This document shows, piece by piece, positions 1 through 8,077 of a DNA stretch of 64,000 nt. Origin of the DNA: CAWJMD01 sp963700925. Its GTDB lineage: Bacteria > Actinomycetota > Actinomycetes > Actinomycetales > CAWJMD01. The DNA is taken from NCBI GenBank assembly GCA_963700925.1, contig OY969553.1, forward strand, positions 2,232,001 through 2,296,000. The letters run 5' to 3'. How positions within the stretch are numbered: the first letter of the stretch is position 1; the number at the start of each line of letters is the position of its first letter. Below the pieces are notes generated by a model. It did no database searches, was not told where the DNA came from, and saw only the letters and a program-made list of their open reading frames with translations. A program made the position numbers and the translations under genes.

Positions 1-250
1 CATCAGGCGCAGCGTCCGCATCGTGCTGGCGATCGTGCTCGGGGTCGGTGGCCTGCTGGCGGTCCTGAACCGCAACTACGTGGCGCCCTACGACAGCCTC
101 GTCGGGCAGCTCGTCCTGCTGCTCGTCGCCGGGCTCTTCCTGGCCGGCCTGATGTGGCTGCGCAAGCTGGCTCGACCCGTGACGGCCGAGCGCTTCCTGG
201 TCGTGTCGTCGCTCGACCGCGACCAGGCGCTGAGCGAGGCCGGCGCATGA
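1..250 (+). CDS. TadB-like type II secretion F-family protein (C-terminal end)
   Basis: The reading frame is open from base 2, so only the last 82 residues are present; the start lies before the window. Two hydrophobic segments flank a short loop (about residues 8-22 and 37-55 of the visible part), followed by a charged tail, which fits the C-terminal membrane part of a TadB/GspF platform protein. Its TGA stop overlaps the ATG of the next gene (ATGA, 247-250), and that gene is a second F-family protein. This TadB-TadC order is usual in Tad pilus operons. The assignment rests mainly on context because the cytoplasmic GspF domain is missing. Confidence 0.6.
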   Translation, partial: IRRSVRIVLAIVLGVGGLLAVLNRNYVAPYDSLVGQLVLLLVAGLFLAGLMWLRKLARPVTAERFLVVSSLDRDQALSEAGA

Positions 251-1179
251 TCGTCGAGTCGCTGATCGCCGGTGGCGCCGTCGGGGTGGGGCTGTACGCG
301 CTGGTGCGGGTCTTCGTCCGCCCACGCCCAGGGGTAGGGGCGCTCGTCGCCCGGATCGACTCCGGACAGCGGTCGATGCGCACGCACACGGTCACGCCCG
401 CCGAACGCCACGCCGGTGGTGTCACCGGCGCCGTCCAGGGTCTCCAGAGCCGCATCGCAGACTGGGTCGAGGTGCGCGCCGCAGAGCGGCAGTGGAACGT
501 CGGTCGCACCCGCACCGACCTGGCCGTCATGAACCGTACCGTCGGCCAGTTCGTCGCCACCAAGGTGCTGCTCGGTGTCGGCCTGTTCCTGCTCGGACCC
601 ATCGTGTGGGCGGTGCTGCGTGTGTCGGGTGCCCCGCTCCCGGCAGCCGCACCGGTGGTGCTGGCGCTGCTGCTCGCGGTGTTCGGCTTCTTCGTACCCG
701 ACCTGGCCCTGCGCGGTGAGGCGGAGCAGCGCCGGCGTGACTTCCGTCGGGTGGTCGGCGCCTTCCTCGACCTGGTGTCGATGAACCTGGCGGGCGGACG
801 GGGACTGCCCGAGGCCCTGCTCGCCGCATCGACGATCAGCGACCACTGGAGCCTGGTGCGCATCCGGCAGGCGCTGGCGAACGCCCGGCTGTTCGGCACC
901 ACGCCGTGGGCCGCCCTCGGAGAGCTCGGTGACGAGCTGGGCATCGAGGAGCTGCGTGACATGTCCGGCGCGCTGGGGCTGGCGGCGGACGACGGCGCCA
1001 AGATCCGGGTGTCCCTGTCGGCCCGAGCCGCCACCCTGCGCCGCAAGGAGATGAGCGACGAGGAGGGCCAGGCGGGCGAGCGCTCGCAGTCGATGCTGGT
1101 CGCCCAGATGCTGATCTGTGCGGCCTTCCTCGTTTTCCTCGCATACCCTGCAGTGGCACAGCTGCTGGCCAACTCATGA
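247..1179 (+). CDS. TadC-like type II secretion F-family membrane protein
   Basis: 310 residues, starting at an ATG that overlaps the preceding stop. An N-terminal membrane segment is followed by a pair of hydrophobic segments around residues 100-155 (KVLLGVGLFLLGPIVWAVL and the VLALLLAVFGFFVPDL stretch), then a helical GspF domain (EAEQRRRDFRRVVGAFLDLV, then MNLAGGRGLPEALL) and a final membrane segment near residues 285-305. This is the layout of TadC, the inner-membrane platform partner of TadB in Flp/Tad pilus assembly. Adjacent pilin and TadE-like genes support the role. Confidence 0.75.
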   Translation: MIVESLIAGGAVGVGLYALVRVFVRPRPGVGALVARIDSGQRSMRTHTVTPAERHAGGVTGAVQGLQSRIADWVEVRAAERQWNVGRTRTDLAVMNRTVGQFVATKVLLGVGLFLLGPIVWAVLRVSGAPLPAAAPVVLALLLAVFGFFVPDLALRGEAEQRRRDFRRVVGAFLDLVSMNLAGGRGLPEALLAASTISDHWSLVRIRQALANARLFGTTPWAALGELGDELGIEELRDMSGALGLAADDGAKIRVSLSARAATLRRKEMSDEEGQAGERSQSMLVAQMLICAAFLVFLAYPAVAQLLANS

Positions 1180-1253
1180 GCCGGCGACCGGGGTCTACCG
1201 GGGGGTGCGTGGCCGCTCCAGGGCCCACTGACCGCGATCGGGAGAGTGAACGG

Positions 1254-1463
1254 ATGATGATGCGACGGCTGAGACAACGCTGGCTGAGTGTCCTGGCACA
1301 GGGACGGGACCTAGGGGCGTCAGCCCTCGAGTGGGCCATCATCGCGGCGGTTGTCGTCGTGGCCGCGTCGATCATCGGCGGCGTGATCTACAACATCGTC
1401 GACACCAAGAGCCAGCAGCTGGAGGAGTGCGCCAACCAGCCCATCGGCTCAGCTGGCTGCTAA
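1254..1463 (+). CDS. Flp/TadE-like small pilin
   Basis: 69 residues. ATG 1254 is chosen because GGGAGAG lies just upstream (1240-1247); a longer reading from 1176 would overlap tadC and has no such site. The protein is a basic N-terminus, a prepilin-type junction G-A-S-A-L-E (Glu at +5 after Gly), one hydrophobic helix and a short polar tail with two Cys. This is the class-III/Flp-type prepilin pattern, cleaved by a TadV-like peptidase and assembled into the pilus. Placement between TadC and TadE-like genes fits the major pilin or a minor pseudopilin; the two cannot be told apart here. Confidence 0.7.
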   Translation: MMMRRLRQRWLSVLAQGRDLGASALEWAIIAAVVVVAASIIGGVIYNIVDTKSQQLEECANQPIGSAGC

Positions 1464-1468
1464 GGGGA

Positions 1469-1903
1469 ATGGCCTGCGACAGAAGGCTTCTCGGACGCGA
1501 CGACACCGGCGCCAGCTCGCTCGAGCTGTCCATCGTCGCTCCGGCGTTGCTGTTGATGATCTTCTTCGGCATCCAGGCCGGCCTGTTCTACTACGGCCAG
1601 ACCGTCGCCGTGCAGGCGGCCCGTGAGGGCGTCTCGCTGGTGCGACTGGCCCAGGACGAGGCACAGGCCCAGGAGCTGGTGCCGCTCGCCGAGGACAAGG
1701 CCGAGGCCTTCGCCGGCGCGGTCGGGCGCGAGTCACTGGTGGACGCCGCGGCCGTGGCCGAGTACGACGCCGAGAACGGCCGGGTCTCCGTACAGGTCAC
1801 CGGTCAGGTGATCACCCTCGTGCCCGGGCTCGACCTGACCGTGACGCAGGAGGCGTTCGGTGAGATCGAGCGCTTCGAGGGAGACCCGGGGGCCGTGCCG
1901 TGA
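1469..1903 (+). CDS. TadE-like pseudopilin
   Basis: 144 residues, ATG 1469 with AAGGGGA immediately upstream, five bases after the pilin stop. A prepilin-like junction (D-T-G-A-S-S-L-E, Glu +5) precedes one membrane helix (about residues 17-40, rich in Leu, Ile and Phe) and a soluble domain of about 100 residues. TadE family proteins are minor pseudopilins with this architecture that prime Tad pilus assembly. The stop overlaps the GTG of the next TadE-like gene. Confidence 0.75.
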   Translation: MACDRRLLGRDDTGASSLELSIVAPALLLMIFFGIQAGLFYYGQTVAVQAAREGVSLVRLAQDEAQAQELVPLAEDKAEAFAGAVGRESLVDAAAVAEYDAENGRVSVQVTGQVITLVPGLDLTVTQEAFGEIERFEGDPGAVP

Positions 1904-2340
1904 GCGGGCCAACCAGGGAGCCCAGGAGGAGGCACCGGGACGCAGGAGCCATCGCGGTCGAGCTCGTCATCCTCTTCCCGATGATGCTGTTGCTGATCGC
2001 GCTGGTCGCCGCCTACGGGCGCCTCGGCCTGGTGAACGGCAACTTCGACGCCGGCGTGCGCGACGCCACCCGGTCGGCGACCCAGGCGCGTGACGGTGCC
2101 GACGCCCAGGTGGTCGCCGAGGAGGCCCTGCGCACGGCGCTCGTGCAGGTCTCGCAGCCCTGCCTCGACTCCCTCGAGGTCGACCCGATCCAGGTGTTCG
2201 AGCCGGGACGTCCGGTCACCGTCACGGCGCGGTGCAGCTACCCGTTGTCCGACCTGGCCGCCGGCATGCCGGGGTCGGTGACCGTCGAGGCGTCGTTCTC
2301 CAGCCCCCTCGACCCGAACCGCGGGGTGGGGCAGAGGTGA
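1900..2340 (+). CDS. second TadE-like pseudopilin
   Basis: 146 residues from GTG 1900 (GTGA overlap with the previous stop). A basic leader (PTREPRRRHRDAGA) carries a G-A-I-A-V-E prepilin junction, then the helix VELVILFPMMLLLIALVAAY, then a periplasmic domain with two Cys (SQPCLDS, TARCSYP) that could form a disulfide. It differs from the upstream TadE-like protein, so it is likely TadF-like. Translation is coupled on both sides by GTGA overlaps. Confidence 0.72.
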   Translation: MSGPTREPRRRHRDAGAIAVELVILFPMMLLLIALVAAYGRLGLVNGNFDAGVRDATRSATQARDGADAQVVAEEALRTALVQVSQPCLDSLEVDPIQVFEPGRPVTVTARCSYPLSDLAAGMPGSVTVEASFSSPLDPNRGVGQR

Positions 2341-2849
2341 CCGGGCGCTTCCGCCGGCGTCTCGGCCGGCCCCTCGGCCGGCACCTGCGCGGGACCGACC
2401 GCGGTTCGATCGCCCCGGCCGCCCCGATCCTCGCCCTGATCCTGCTGCTGCTCGGCGGTCTGGTGCTCGACGCCTCACGGCAGCTCAACGCCCGCGGACG
2501 CGCAGTGGCGTACGCCGAGGAGGCCGCCCGGTCCGGGGCCGCGGCCGTCGAGCTCGGGGAGGTCGAGCTGCAGCTCGACGAGGCAGAGGCCCGGAGACGG
2601 GTCGAGCTGTACTGCGCCGCGGTCGTCGCCCGTGGCGCCGTCACGCAGTGCTATCCGGTCGGCATCGCCCAGGTGTCCTCCACCGACCCTCGCCGGCTGG
2701 TGGTCGAGACCCGCGTCGAGCTGGAGATCCCGGCGACCCTGCTCGGGCTGGTCGGGGTGACCACTCTGCGCGCCGCGGGTGACGGGCGCGCGCGGCCCTA
2801 CGAGGGTGTCGACCGACCGGAGCTGCCACCGGTCGCGCCGCCACCCTGA
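2337..2849 (+). CDS. TadG-like pilus assembly protein
   Basis: 170 residues from GTG 2337, overlapping the upstream stop by GTGA. A basic N-terminus (RFRRRLGRPLGRHLRGTDRG) is followed by one hydrophobic helix (APILALILLLLGGLVLD) and a soluble domain with two Cys. Unlike the three upstream pilin-like proteins it lacks Glu at +5, which fits TadG-related or Rv3660c-type helicase/secretion neighbourhood proteins rather than a processed pilin. It is the last gene of the Tad operon. Confidence 0.65.
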   Translation: MTGRFRRRLGRPLGRHLRGTDRGSIAPAAPILALILLLLGGLVLDASRQLNARGRAVAYAEEAARSGAAAVELGEVELQLDEAEARRRVELYCAAVVARGAVTQCYPVGIAQVSSTDPRRLVVETRVELEIPATLLGLVGVTTLRAAGDGRARPYEGVDRPELPPVAPPP

Positions 2850-2970
2850 CCGGGTGCATCACCGCCACGGAACCATGGGATGAATGTCCTGGTTGGCCCG
2901 GGTTGGCCTGGATGAGGTCCGATTGGCCCTGAGTTCTTCCGCGAGGTCGCAGTTCGTCCGGCATCGCGGG

Positions 2971-2976
2971 TACCCT
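2971..2976 (+). promoter_or_regulatory. possible -10 box before the secretion island
   Basis: TACCCT matches TANNNT and lies in the 194-base gap between the TadG-like gene and the first lipoprotein gene, about 67 bases before that start. I see no convincing -35. The gap holds no other recognisable element. Confidence 0.25.
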
Positions 2977-3043
2977 GGGGCCAGAGCTCGCGCAGGCGCC
3001 GGTGGGGACCAGACGGCGCACGGGGGAAACAGGGAGGCCGGAC

Positions 3044-3658
3044 GTGACGGGTGGGGTTGCGGAGCGTCGCACGTCCTCGAGCCTCGCGCTCGTCGTCGTG
3101 GCGCTCGGCGCCATCCTCCTGGCCGGGTGCACCGACGAGCCGGAAGCGGTGGAGCCGCCGACCCCGTCCCGGACGCCGTCCACCAGTCCGACCGAGTCAT
3201 CCAGCCCTTCGTCGCCCTCGGCGTCGGTGCCGTTGTCGCCGCTGGAGGACAACCTCGGCGTGCAGGCGCTACGGCGCTTCTACGACGGGGTGGCCCGCGC
3301 CATCGACAGCTGGGACTTCACGGTGCCCGAGCTGACCGAGAACACGGGGCCCGAGCTCCTCGCCGTCCTGCCGGACCGAGCCGCTGTCGAGAAGGGGCGA
3401 GACGTACCGGGGCCCGTGCCCTTCACGCCGGTTGAGCTGGTGGAGGACTCGGACACCCGCAAGGTGATCACGCTCTGCGCTCTTGATGACGGCTGGTCGA
3501 GAGAGGCCGGCACGGATACGCCGGCCGCCGCAAGGAACGTCGTGCCCCTCACAGCCACCGTCGTGCCGGTCGAGGGGCGCTGGATCGTGACCGAGTTACT
3601 CAACGCACCAGATGCCTTCGACTGCAGCACAGTGACCATCCAAGAGGTGTTCTTCTGA
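3044..3658 (+). CDS. lipoprotein with Ser/Thr/Pro-rich linker
   Basis: 204 residues. GTG 3044 is preferred because AGGGAGG (3031-3037) sits six bases upstream. The signal peptide ends in the lipobox L-L-A-G-C (Cys about residue 27). A disordered Ser/Thr/Pro/Glu linker (about residues 30-65) leads to a soluble domain beginning LGVQALRRFYDGVARAID, which resembles the alpha+beta fold of many actinobacterial DUF6318/NTF2-like lipoproteins, but I cannot name the family firmly. Its stop overlaps the next ATG by one base (TGATG), so the two are probably co-translated. Confidence 0.8.
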   Translation: MTGGVAERRTSSSLALVVVALGAILLAGCTDEPEAVEPPTPSRTPSTSPTESSSPSSPSASVPLSPLEDNLGVQALRRFYDGVARAIDSWDFTVPELTENTGPELLAVLPDRAAVEKGRDVPGPVPFTPVELVEDSDTRKVITLCALDDGWSREAGTDTPAAARNVVPLTATVVPVEGRWIVTELLNAPDAFDCSTVTIQEVFF

Positions 3659-4623
3659 TGACCACACGCATTCGGCCTGCAGCAGCAGTGCTCCTGTCCC
3701 TGGTGCTCGCGGGCGCCTGCCTCGTCGGTGCGGGAGCCTTGCCCGCACAGGCGGGCACGGCGGTCGGCGGCGACCAGACGGCGGCACCGTCGCAGCAGAA
3801 GCACACCAACGACCCGGTCCAGCGGCAGGTGCGCACGTGCACCCTGTACGCCGGCAGCGGCTCCTACGGCATGACGTGCCGGGGGGCGACCGGCGAGTCG
3901 GCGTCGTACGCCGAGATCCTTGGCAACGAGCCGGTTCCGACGTGCTGGCACGAGGACGTTCCCCCGGGCTTCAAGCCACCCAAGGTCAGGGGTGAGCTGC
4001 CCCCGGGCGGCAAGTGGTACCTGAGGACCTGCCTCGTCTCGGGCATCGACCCCGAGACCAAGCAGCCGAACGGCCGGATGAGGTTCTCGCAGGAGCCCGA
4101 GTACGTCGCGCCGGACAACCCGATAGAGCTGCTGCCCGGGCAGGAGATCATCGTGGCCGGCGTGCGCGACGTGCGGCAGATCCCCGCGCCGTTCGTGCAG
4201 ACGTCTCCCTCGGCCAAGCCGCGGGTGGGTCAGCAGCTGGCGTTCTACGTGCCGCCGGCGAACACCGTGGGCAGCACGATCTCGGTCAGCGGGCCGGGTC
4301 TGGGCACGGTGCAGATGCGGGCCCGCCAGACCGGGTTGCAGGTGTGGCCGCTCGGTACGCGTCCGGCACCGGCGGTCAACTGCGCTGACGGCGGCGTCCA
4401 GATCACCACGCACGACACCCGTGAGACCCAGCCCAACGCATGCTGGTGGACCTTCGAGCACTCCAGCTCCGACCAGCGGAACAACCGGTACCCGATGCAC
4501 GTCGAAGCGAACTGGGTCGTGGAGTACAACGCCGACGGCGACTGGCTCGAGCTGGGCCGCTTCACCCGGGAGCAGGAGAACCGTCAGTGGGTTCCCGAGG
4601 TCCAGACCATCGTTGTGCCCTAG
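3658..4623 (+). CDS. secreted protein of unknown function
   Basis: 321 residues, with a Sec signal peptide of about 32 residues (TTRIRPAAAVLLSLVLAG, cleavage near PAQAG). The mature part has at least six Cys (RTCTLY, GMTCRG, PTCWHE, RTCLV, VNCADG, NACWW) and many aromatic residues, suggesting a disulfide-stabilised extracellular beta-rich domain. I do not recognise a family. It sits between the lipoprotein and the LysM/BTAD membrane protein, with one-base overlap upstream and nine bases to the next gene, so it is part of the same transcript. Confidence 0.75.
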   Translation: MTTRIRPAAAVLLSLVLAGACLVGAGALPAQAGTAVGGDQTAAPSQQKHTNDPVQRQVRTCTLYAGSGSYGMTCRGATGESASYAEILGNEPVPTCWHEDVPPGFKPPKVRGELPPGGKWYLRTCLVSGIDPETKQPNGRMRFSQEPEYVAPDNPIELLPGQEIIVAGVRDVRQIPAPFVQTSPSAKPRVGQQLAFYVPPANTVGSTISVSGPGLGTVQMRARQTGLQVWPLGTRPAPAVNCADGGVQITTHDTRETQPNACWWTFEHSSSDQRNNRYPMHVEANWVVEYNADGDWLELGRFTREQENRQWVPEVQTIVVP

Positions 4624-4632
4624 GGAGATGCC

Positions 4633-7446
4633 ATGACTACGACGTTCCAGCCGCGCGGCCGGCTGCCAGTTGCCGGGCCGACCCCCCGGGAGCGCCGCAG
4701 CGAGCGGCTCCGGGGAGCCGCTGCCCTCTTGGGCACACTTGTCGTGGTGATTGGCGTCCCCGTCGCCCTCCTCGTCTTCATCGGCAACCCCCTGCCAACC
4801 TCACTGCCCTCCCGTGACTGGTTGACGGCCGACATCTCGATCGACGTCATCCTCAAGGTCATCGCGCTCGTGGTCTGGGCCGTCTGGGCCCACTTCGTGG
4901 TGTGCCTGCTGACCGAGTTCAGGGCGGCGCGCCGGGGTTCGGGACTGCCCACTGCGGTGCCCTTCGGCGGCGGCAACCAGTTCCTCGCCCGCAAGCTCGT
5001 CGCAGCGGCCCTCCTGCTGGCCGGCGCCGCGACCCTCGCCCCGCAGGCGAGCGCCTCCGGTCCCGCCAACACCCCCGGCATCAGCGCCACCGCAGAGGCG
5101 GCGTGGGGAGCCAGGTACCAGGCGCAGGCCGTGCAGATCGCTCACCAGCAGGCCGCCGCCGAGCAGGCGGCCGAGGCCTCGGCCGACGACGCCTCGAACG
5201 CGCCCGACGCCACGGCGGACGAGGTCTACTACACCGTGCAGCCGCCGAACGGGCGCAACCACGACACCCTCTGGGACATCTCCGAGCGCACGCTCGGTGA
5301 CCCGTTCCGCTACAAGGAGATCTACCAGCTCAACCTCGACCGGGTGCAGCCGGACGGCCGCAAGCTGGTCGACGCCGACCTGATCTACCCCGGCTGGGTG
5401 CTGATGATGCCGGCCGACGCGAGCGGCCCGGGCCTCACCGTCGTGGAGCCCATCGGCGCGCCGGTCTCCGCACCCGTGGCCCCACCGGTCGAGCCCGCAT
5501 CCGAGACCGCGCAGGCCGAGCCCTCGGCCGACGCGGCAGAGCACGCCTCGCTGGCCGGAGGGCTCAGCGCCGACGGCGCCGGCGCCGACGCAGCCACCGA
5601 GACCGACACCGGTCACCTCGCGCTCGGCGGCGGCCTGCTGGCCGCAGGCGTGCTGCTCGCCCTGTCGGGGCGTCGTGGCCCGTACCGTCCGGAGACGGAG
5701 GACGAGGAGCGTCTGCGCCTCGCCGCCGACACCGGCACTGCCGACCTGCTCGACCGGGCGCTGCGGCACCTGGCCGCGGGCCGCGCCTCGCAGGGACAGG
5801 CGCTGCCGGAAGCGGTGCTGGCCTACGCGGGACCGGAGCGGGTCGTGCTGCACCTGTCCGGTGCGGCCGACTCCCCGGCGTTGAAGGACCCGCCGGAGCC
5901 GTGGAAGCTGGGCGAGAACGGCCGCTCGTGGAGCGTCGCGGCAGACGACGTGGCCGGCATGACCGCCCCCGACGTCGCCGCGCCGTACCCGGCCCTCGTC
6001 AACGTCGCGTCGACCCACGGCTACGAGCTGCTCGTCGACCTCGAGGCCGCGCCCGGCCTCGTCTCGATCGGCGGCGACACCTCCACCGCACGCGAGGTGG
6101 CCGTGTCGATGGCGGCAGAGCTCGCCACCAACGTGTGGTCCGACGGGGTACGAGTGACGCTCGTCGGGTTCGGTGACGACCTGGTCGAGATCGCCCCCCA
6201 GCACATGGAGCAGGTCGGCGACCTGTCCGACGTGCTCGACGAGGTGGAGCGCAGCACGCGCGTGGCCGAGGAGCTGAGCCGGTCTCTCGGTATCCACGGC
6301 GTGCTGGCAGGCCGTCTGTCGCGTGGCGCCGAGCGGTTCCGGCCGCGCGTCCTCGTGCTGTCGGCGCCGCCGACCCCTGCCGAGGCGTCCCGGCTGCAGC
6401 AGCTGCTGAGCCGCGGCCGTACGCCGCTGGCTGCCGTCTGCGTGGGCGACTCGGTCGCTGCCCGCTGGCGCTTCGTCGTCGACTCGACGGGCAGCATCGA
6501 CCTGGGGGCTCTGGGCGTCAAGGGCACGGCACGCACGCTCGCGCCCGAGCAGTACCGGGGCATCACGAGCCTGCTGCGCGACCTCGACGCAGGACGCGTC
6601 GAGCGCTCCGTCGAGGTGGCCGCCATGACGCCGGCCGCTGGCCTGGCCGATGCCACACCTCCCGGTGGGGCAGCTGCGGCGCTGGGGGTCCCGGCCCCGC
6701 GGGCTGCCGACCTCACCCGGACGGCGGACGTCCAGATCAAGTTGCTCGGCCCGGTCGAGGTGCTCGCGCCCGGAACCATCGACGAGCGCCAGCGTCCTCT
6801 CCTGGTGTCCTTCGTGGTGGCTGTTGCGCTCGCCGACGAAGGACTGCACGACGCCGTCCTCCGCGCGACGGTCTGGCCGCGTGGCGTCACCGACGAGATC
6901 GTCGCGGCGACAGCGACCGCGGTCACCGCCTGGCTGGGCGACGACGCGGCCGGCCGGCCACGGCTGCGCCAGGACGACGACGACGCCTGGTGGCTCTCGG
7001 ACGACGTGGCCTGCGACTACGACGCCCTCCGTCACGTGGCGGGTGGCGACCCGTCCGATCTCGAGAGCCAGCTGGCCGTCCTCGCCCTTGGCCGGGGTGA
7101 GGCGTTCTCGTCGGCGACCGGTGAGCGGTTCAGCTCGTTCGCGTTCGCGCGCGCGGCCCAGCAGACCCGCGTGCTGGTCACGACGCTGGCCCGGCAGGCC
7201 GGTGCCTCCGCAGTCTCGTCCGGTCGCCACGACCTGGCTGAGCGGGCCCTGCGACGCGGGCTCTCCCTGGTGCCCACGGCGGAGCCGCTGTGGCGTGACC
7301 TGCTGCGCCTGCTGGGCCCCGAAGGAGCCCCGGCGACGGCGGAGAACATGTACGCGGCGCTGGCCTACCACCGGGTGCGCCCCGAGCCTGAGACCGACGC
7401 CTTGGTGGAGCAGCTCGTGCCGGGTTCCCCCCGGCGGATGGCCTAG
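4633..7446 (+). CDS. membrane protein with LysM domain and C-terminal BTAD
   Basis: 937 residues, ATG 4633 with GGGAG upstream. Hydrophobic segments lie near residues 32-54, 76-97 and 117-140. A LysM-type peptidoglycan-binding domain follows (about 196-262; key pieces YYTVQPPNGRNHDTLWDIS, ADLIYPGWVLMMP), then a low-complexity Ala/Glu/Pro linker and another membrane helix (about 332-350). The cytoplasmic part (350-690) is alpha/beta, and residues about 700-937 form a bacterial transcriptional activator domain (helical, TPR-like, as in SARP/AfsR proteins) without an obvious DNA-binding HTH. Such LysM-BTAD proteins occur beside Tad and WXG100 loci in actinobacteria; the wall-to-cytoplasm layout suggests envelope sensing or scaffolding (inference). 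Confidence 0.8.
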   Translation: MTTTFQPRGRLPVAGPTPRERRSERLRGAAALLGTLVVVIGVPVALLVFIGNPLPTSLPSRDWLTADISIDVILKVIALVVWAVWAHFVVCLLTEFRAARRGSGLPTAVPFGGGNQFLARKLVAAALLLAGAATLAPQASASGPANTPGISATAEAAWGARYQAQAVQIAHQQAAAEQAAEASADDASNAPDATADEVYYTVQPPNGRNHDTLWDISERTLGDPFRYKEIYQLNLDRVQPDGRKLVDADLIYPGWVLMMPADASGPGLTVVEPIGAPVSAPVAPPVEPASETAQAEPSADAAEHASLAGGLSADGAGADAATETDTGHLALGGGLLAAGVLLALSGRRGPYRPETEDEERLRLAADTGTADLLDRALRHLAAGRASQGQALPEAVLAYAGPERVVLHLSGAADSPALKDPPEPWKLGENGRSWSVAADDVAGMTAPDVAAPYPALVNVASTHGYELLVDLEAAPGLVSIGGDTSTAREVAVSMAAELATNVWSDGVRVTLVGFGDDLVEIAPQHMEQVGDLSDVLDEVERSTRVAEELSRSLGIHGVLAGRLSRGAERFRPRVLVLSAPPTPAEASRLQQLLSRGRTPLAAVCVGDSVAARWRFVVDSTGSIDLGALGVKGTARTLAPEQYRGITSLLRDLDAGRVERSVEVAAMTPAAGLADATPPGGAAAALGVPAPRAADLTRTADVQIKLLGPVEVLAPGTIDERQRPLLVSFVVAVALADEGLHDAVLRATVWPRGVTDEIVAATATAVTAWLGDDAAGRPRLRQDDDDAWWLSDDVACDYDALRHVAGGDPSDLESQLAVLALGRGEAFSSATGERFSSFAFARAAQQTRVLVTTLARQAGASAVSSGRHDLAERALRRGLSLVPTAEPLWRDLLRLLGPEGAPATAENMYAALAYHRVRPEPETDALVEQLVPGSPRRMA

Positions 7447-7465
7447 ACCCCGATGGCTTTGGTCG

Positions 7466-7530
7466 GGGCTGGAGTCTGGGCTGGAGTCTGGGCTGGCGTG
7501 CGGCTGGGAGTGGGACTGGAGTGGGTCCGG
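7466..7530 (+). repeat. degenerate 12-bp tandem repeat
   Basis: GGGCTGGAGTCT occurs twice in perfect tandem (7466-7477, 7478-7489), then as GGGCTGGCGTGC (7490-7501) and increasingly diverged copies to about 7530. It lies directly after the LysM/BTAD stop in a 204-base gap before the WXG100 gene. Confidence 0.6.
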
Positions 7531-7601
7531 GGACCTATCCTCAACACCTGCCTCGCACAAACTGAGGCAAAAGCATTACGATCAGGAAGCGCTGGTACAT
7601 C

Positions 7602-7625
7602 ACGGGCCACAACTCCGTGGCCCGT
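7602..7625 (+). promoter_or_regulatory. hairpin in the leader of the WXG100 gene
   Basis: ACGGGCCAC (7602-7610), loop AACTCC, GTGGCCCGT (7617-7625): a perfect 9-bp stem ending 25 bases before the WXG100 ATG. There is no U-tract, so it looks like an mRNA leader structure rather than a terminator. Its 8-bp core recurs in the hairpin after the gene (7984-8010). Confidence 0.55.
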
Positions 7626-7650
7626 TCGCCTATCAAGGGGGACATGACCC

Positions 7651-7950
7651 ATGGCTTTGACCGCTGAACTCCAGACACTGGAAGCCCTGTACAACACGCT
7701 GAAGAACAACGTCGCGCTGACCAACGAGGTGCAGAAGTCGACCGACCGCGACCTCAACAGCACTGTCTGGGAGTCGCCGAACGCGACCGCCTTCCGGGAG
7801 GCCTGGGCAGCATTCAAGCCCGCGCTGATGCAGTTCGAGAACACGCTGGCGATGGCCGCGTCCGACGTGGCCAACAACCACAACAACAACGCCGTGGTCA
7901 ACGGCGTGCGTGAGGCCCCGCAGCTGGCTCCGGTCAGCGCGATCGGCTGA
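7651..7950 (+). CDS. WXG100 family (ESAT-6-like) secreted protein
   Basis: 99 residues, ATG 7651 with AAGGGGG about nine bases upstream. The protein is almost all helical. Helix 1 covers about residues 3-30, the turn carries W-E-S in place of W-x-G (STVWESPNATAFREAW), and helix 2 runs to about residue 75; the tail is short and Asn-rich. Helix-turn-helix proteins of about 100 residues with this central Trp are type VII secretion substrates or chaperone partners. It is directly followed by an EccC/EssC-type ATPase, the usual partner. No YxxxD/E export signal is visible at the C-terminus. Confidence 0.85.
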   Translation: MALTAELQTLEALYNTLKNNVALTNEVQKSTDRDLNSTVWESPNATAFREAWAAFKPALMQFENTLAMAASDVANNHNNNAVVNGVREAPQLAPVSAIG

Positions 7951-7978
7951 CCGCACCAACACTGCACCAACCTGTCGT

Positions 7979-8014
7979 ACCTGGTGGCCCGCACGGTCCG
8001 TGCGGGCCACAGGT
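7979..8014 (+). promoter_or_regulatory. strong hairpin between the WXG100 and EccC-type genes
   Basis: GTGGCCCGCAC (7984-7994), loop GGTCC, GTGCGGGCCAC (8000-8010) make an 11-bp perfect stem, extendable by ACCT/AGGT with one bulge. It may act as a partial terminator or RNA-stabilising stem giving more WXG100 than ATPase. No T-run follows. Confidence 0.55.
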
Positions 8015-8077
8015 GCGTCACGGGTCAGGCACGCATGAGTCACTATGGACGGACAGACTCCTGAGGGGGAGACGACC

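Noticed and set aside
4801..7560. 919-codon open frame opposite the LysM/BTAD gene
   Set aside because: LysM and BTAD features on the plus strand are convincing; the antisense translation has no domain-like segment.
7602..7625. Rho-independent terminator before the WXG100 gene
   Set aside because: The stem has no T-run and is only 25 bases before the start codon, so a leader structure is more likely.
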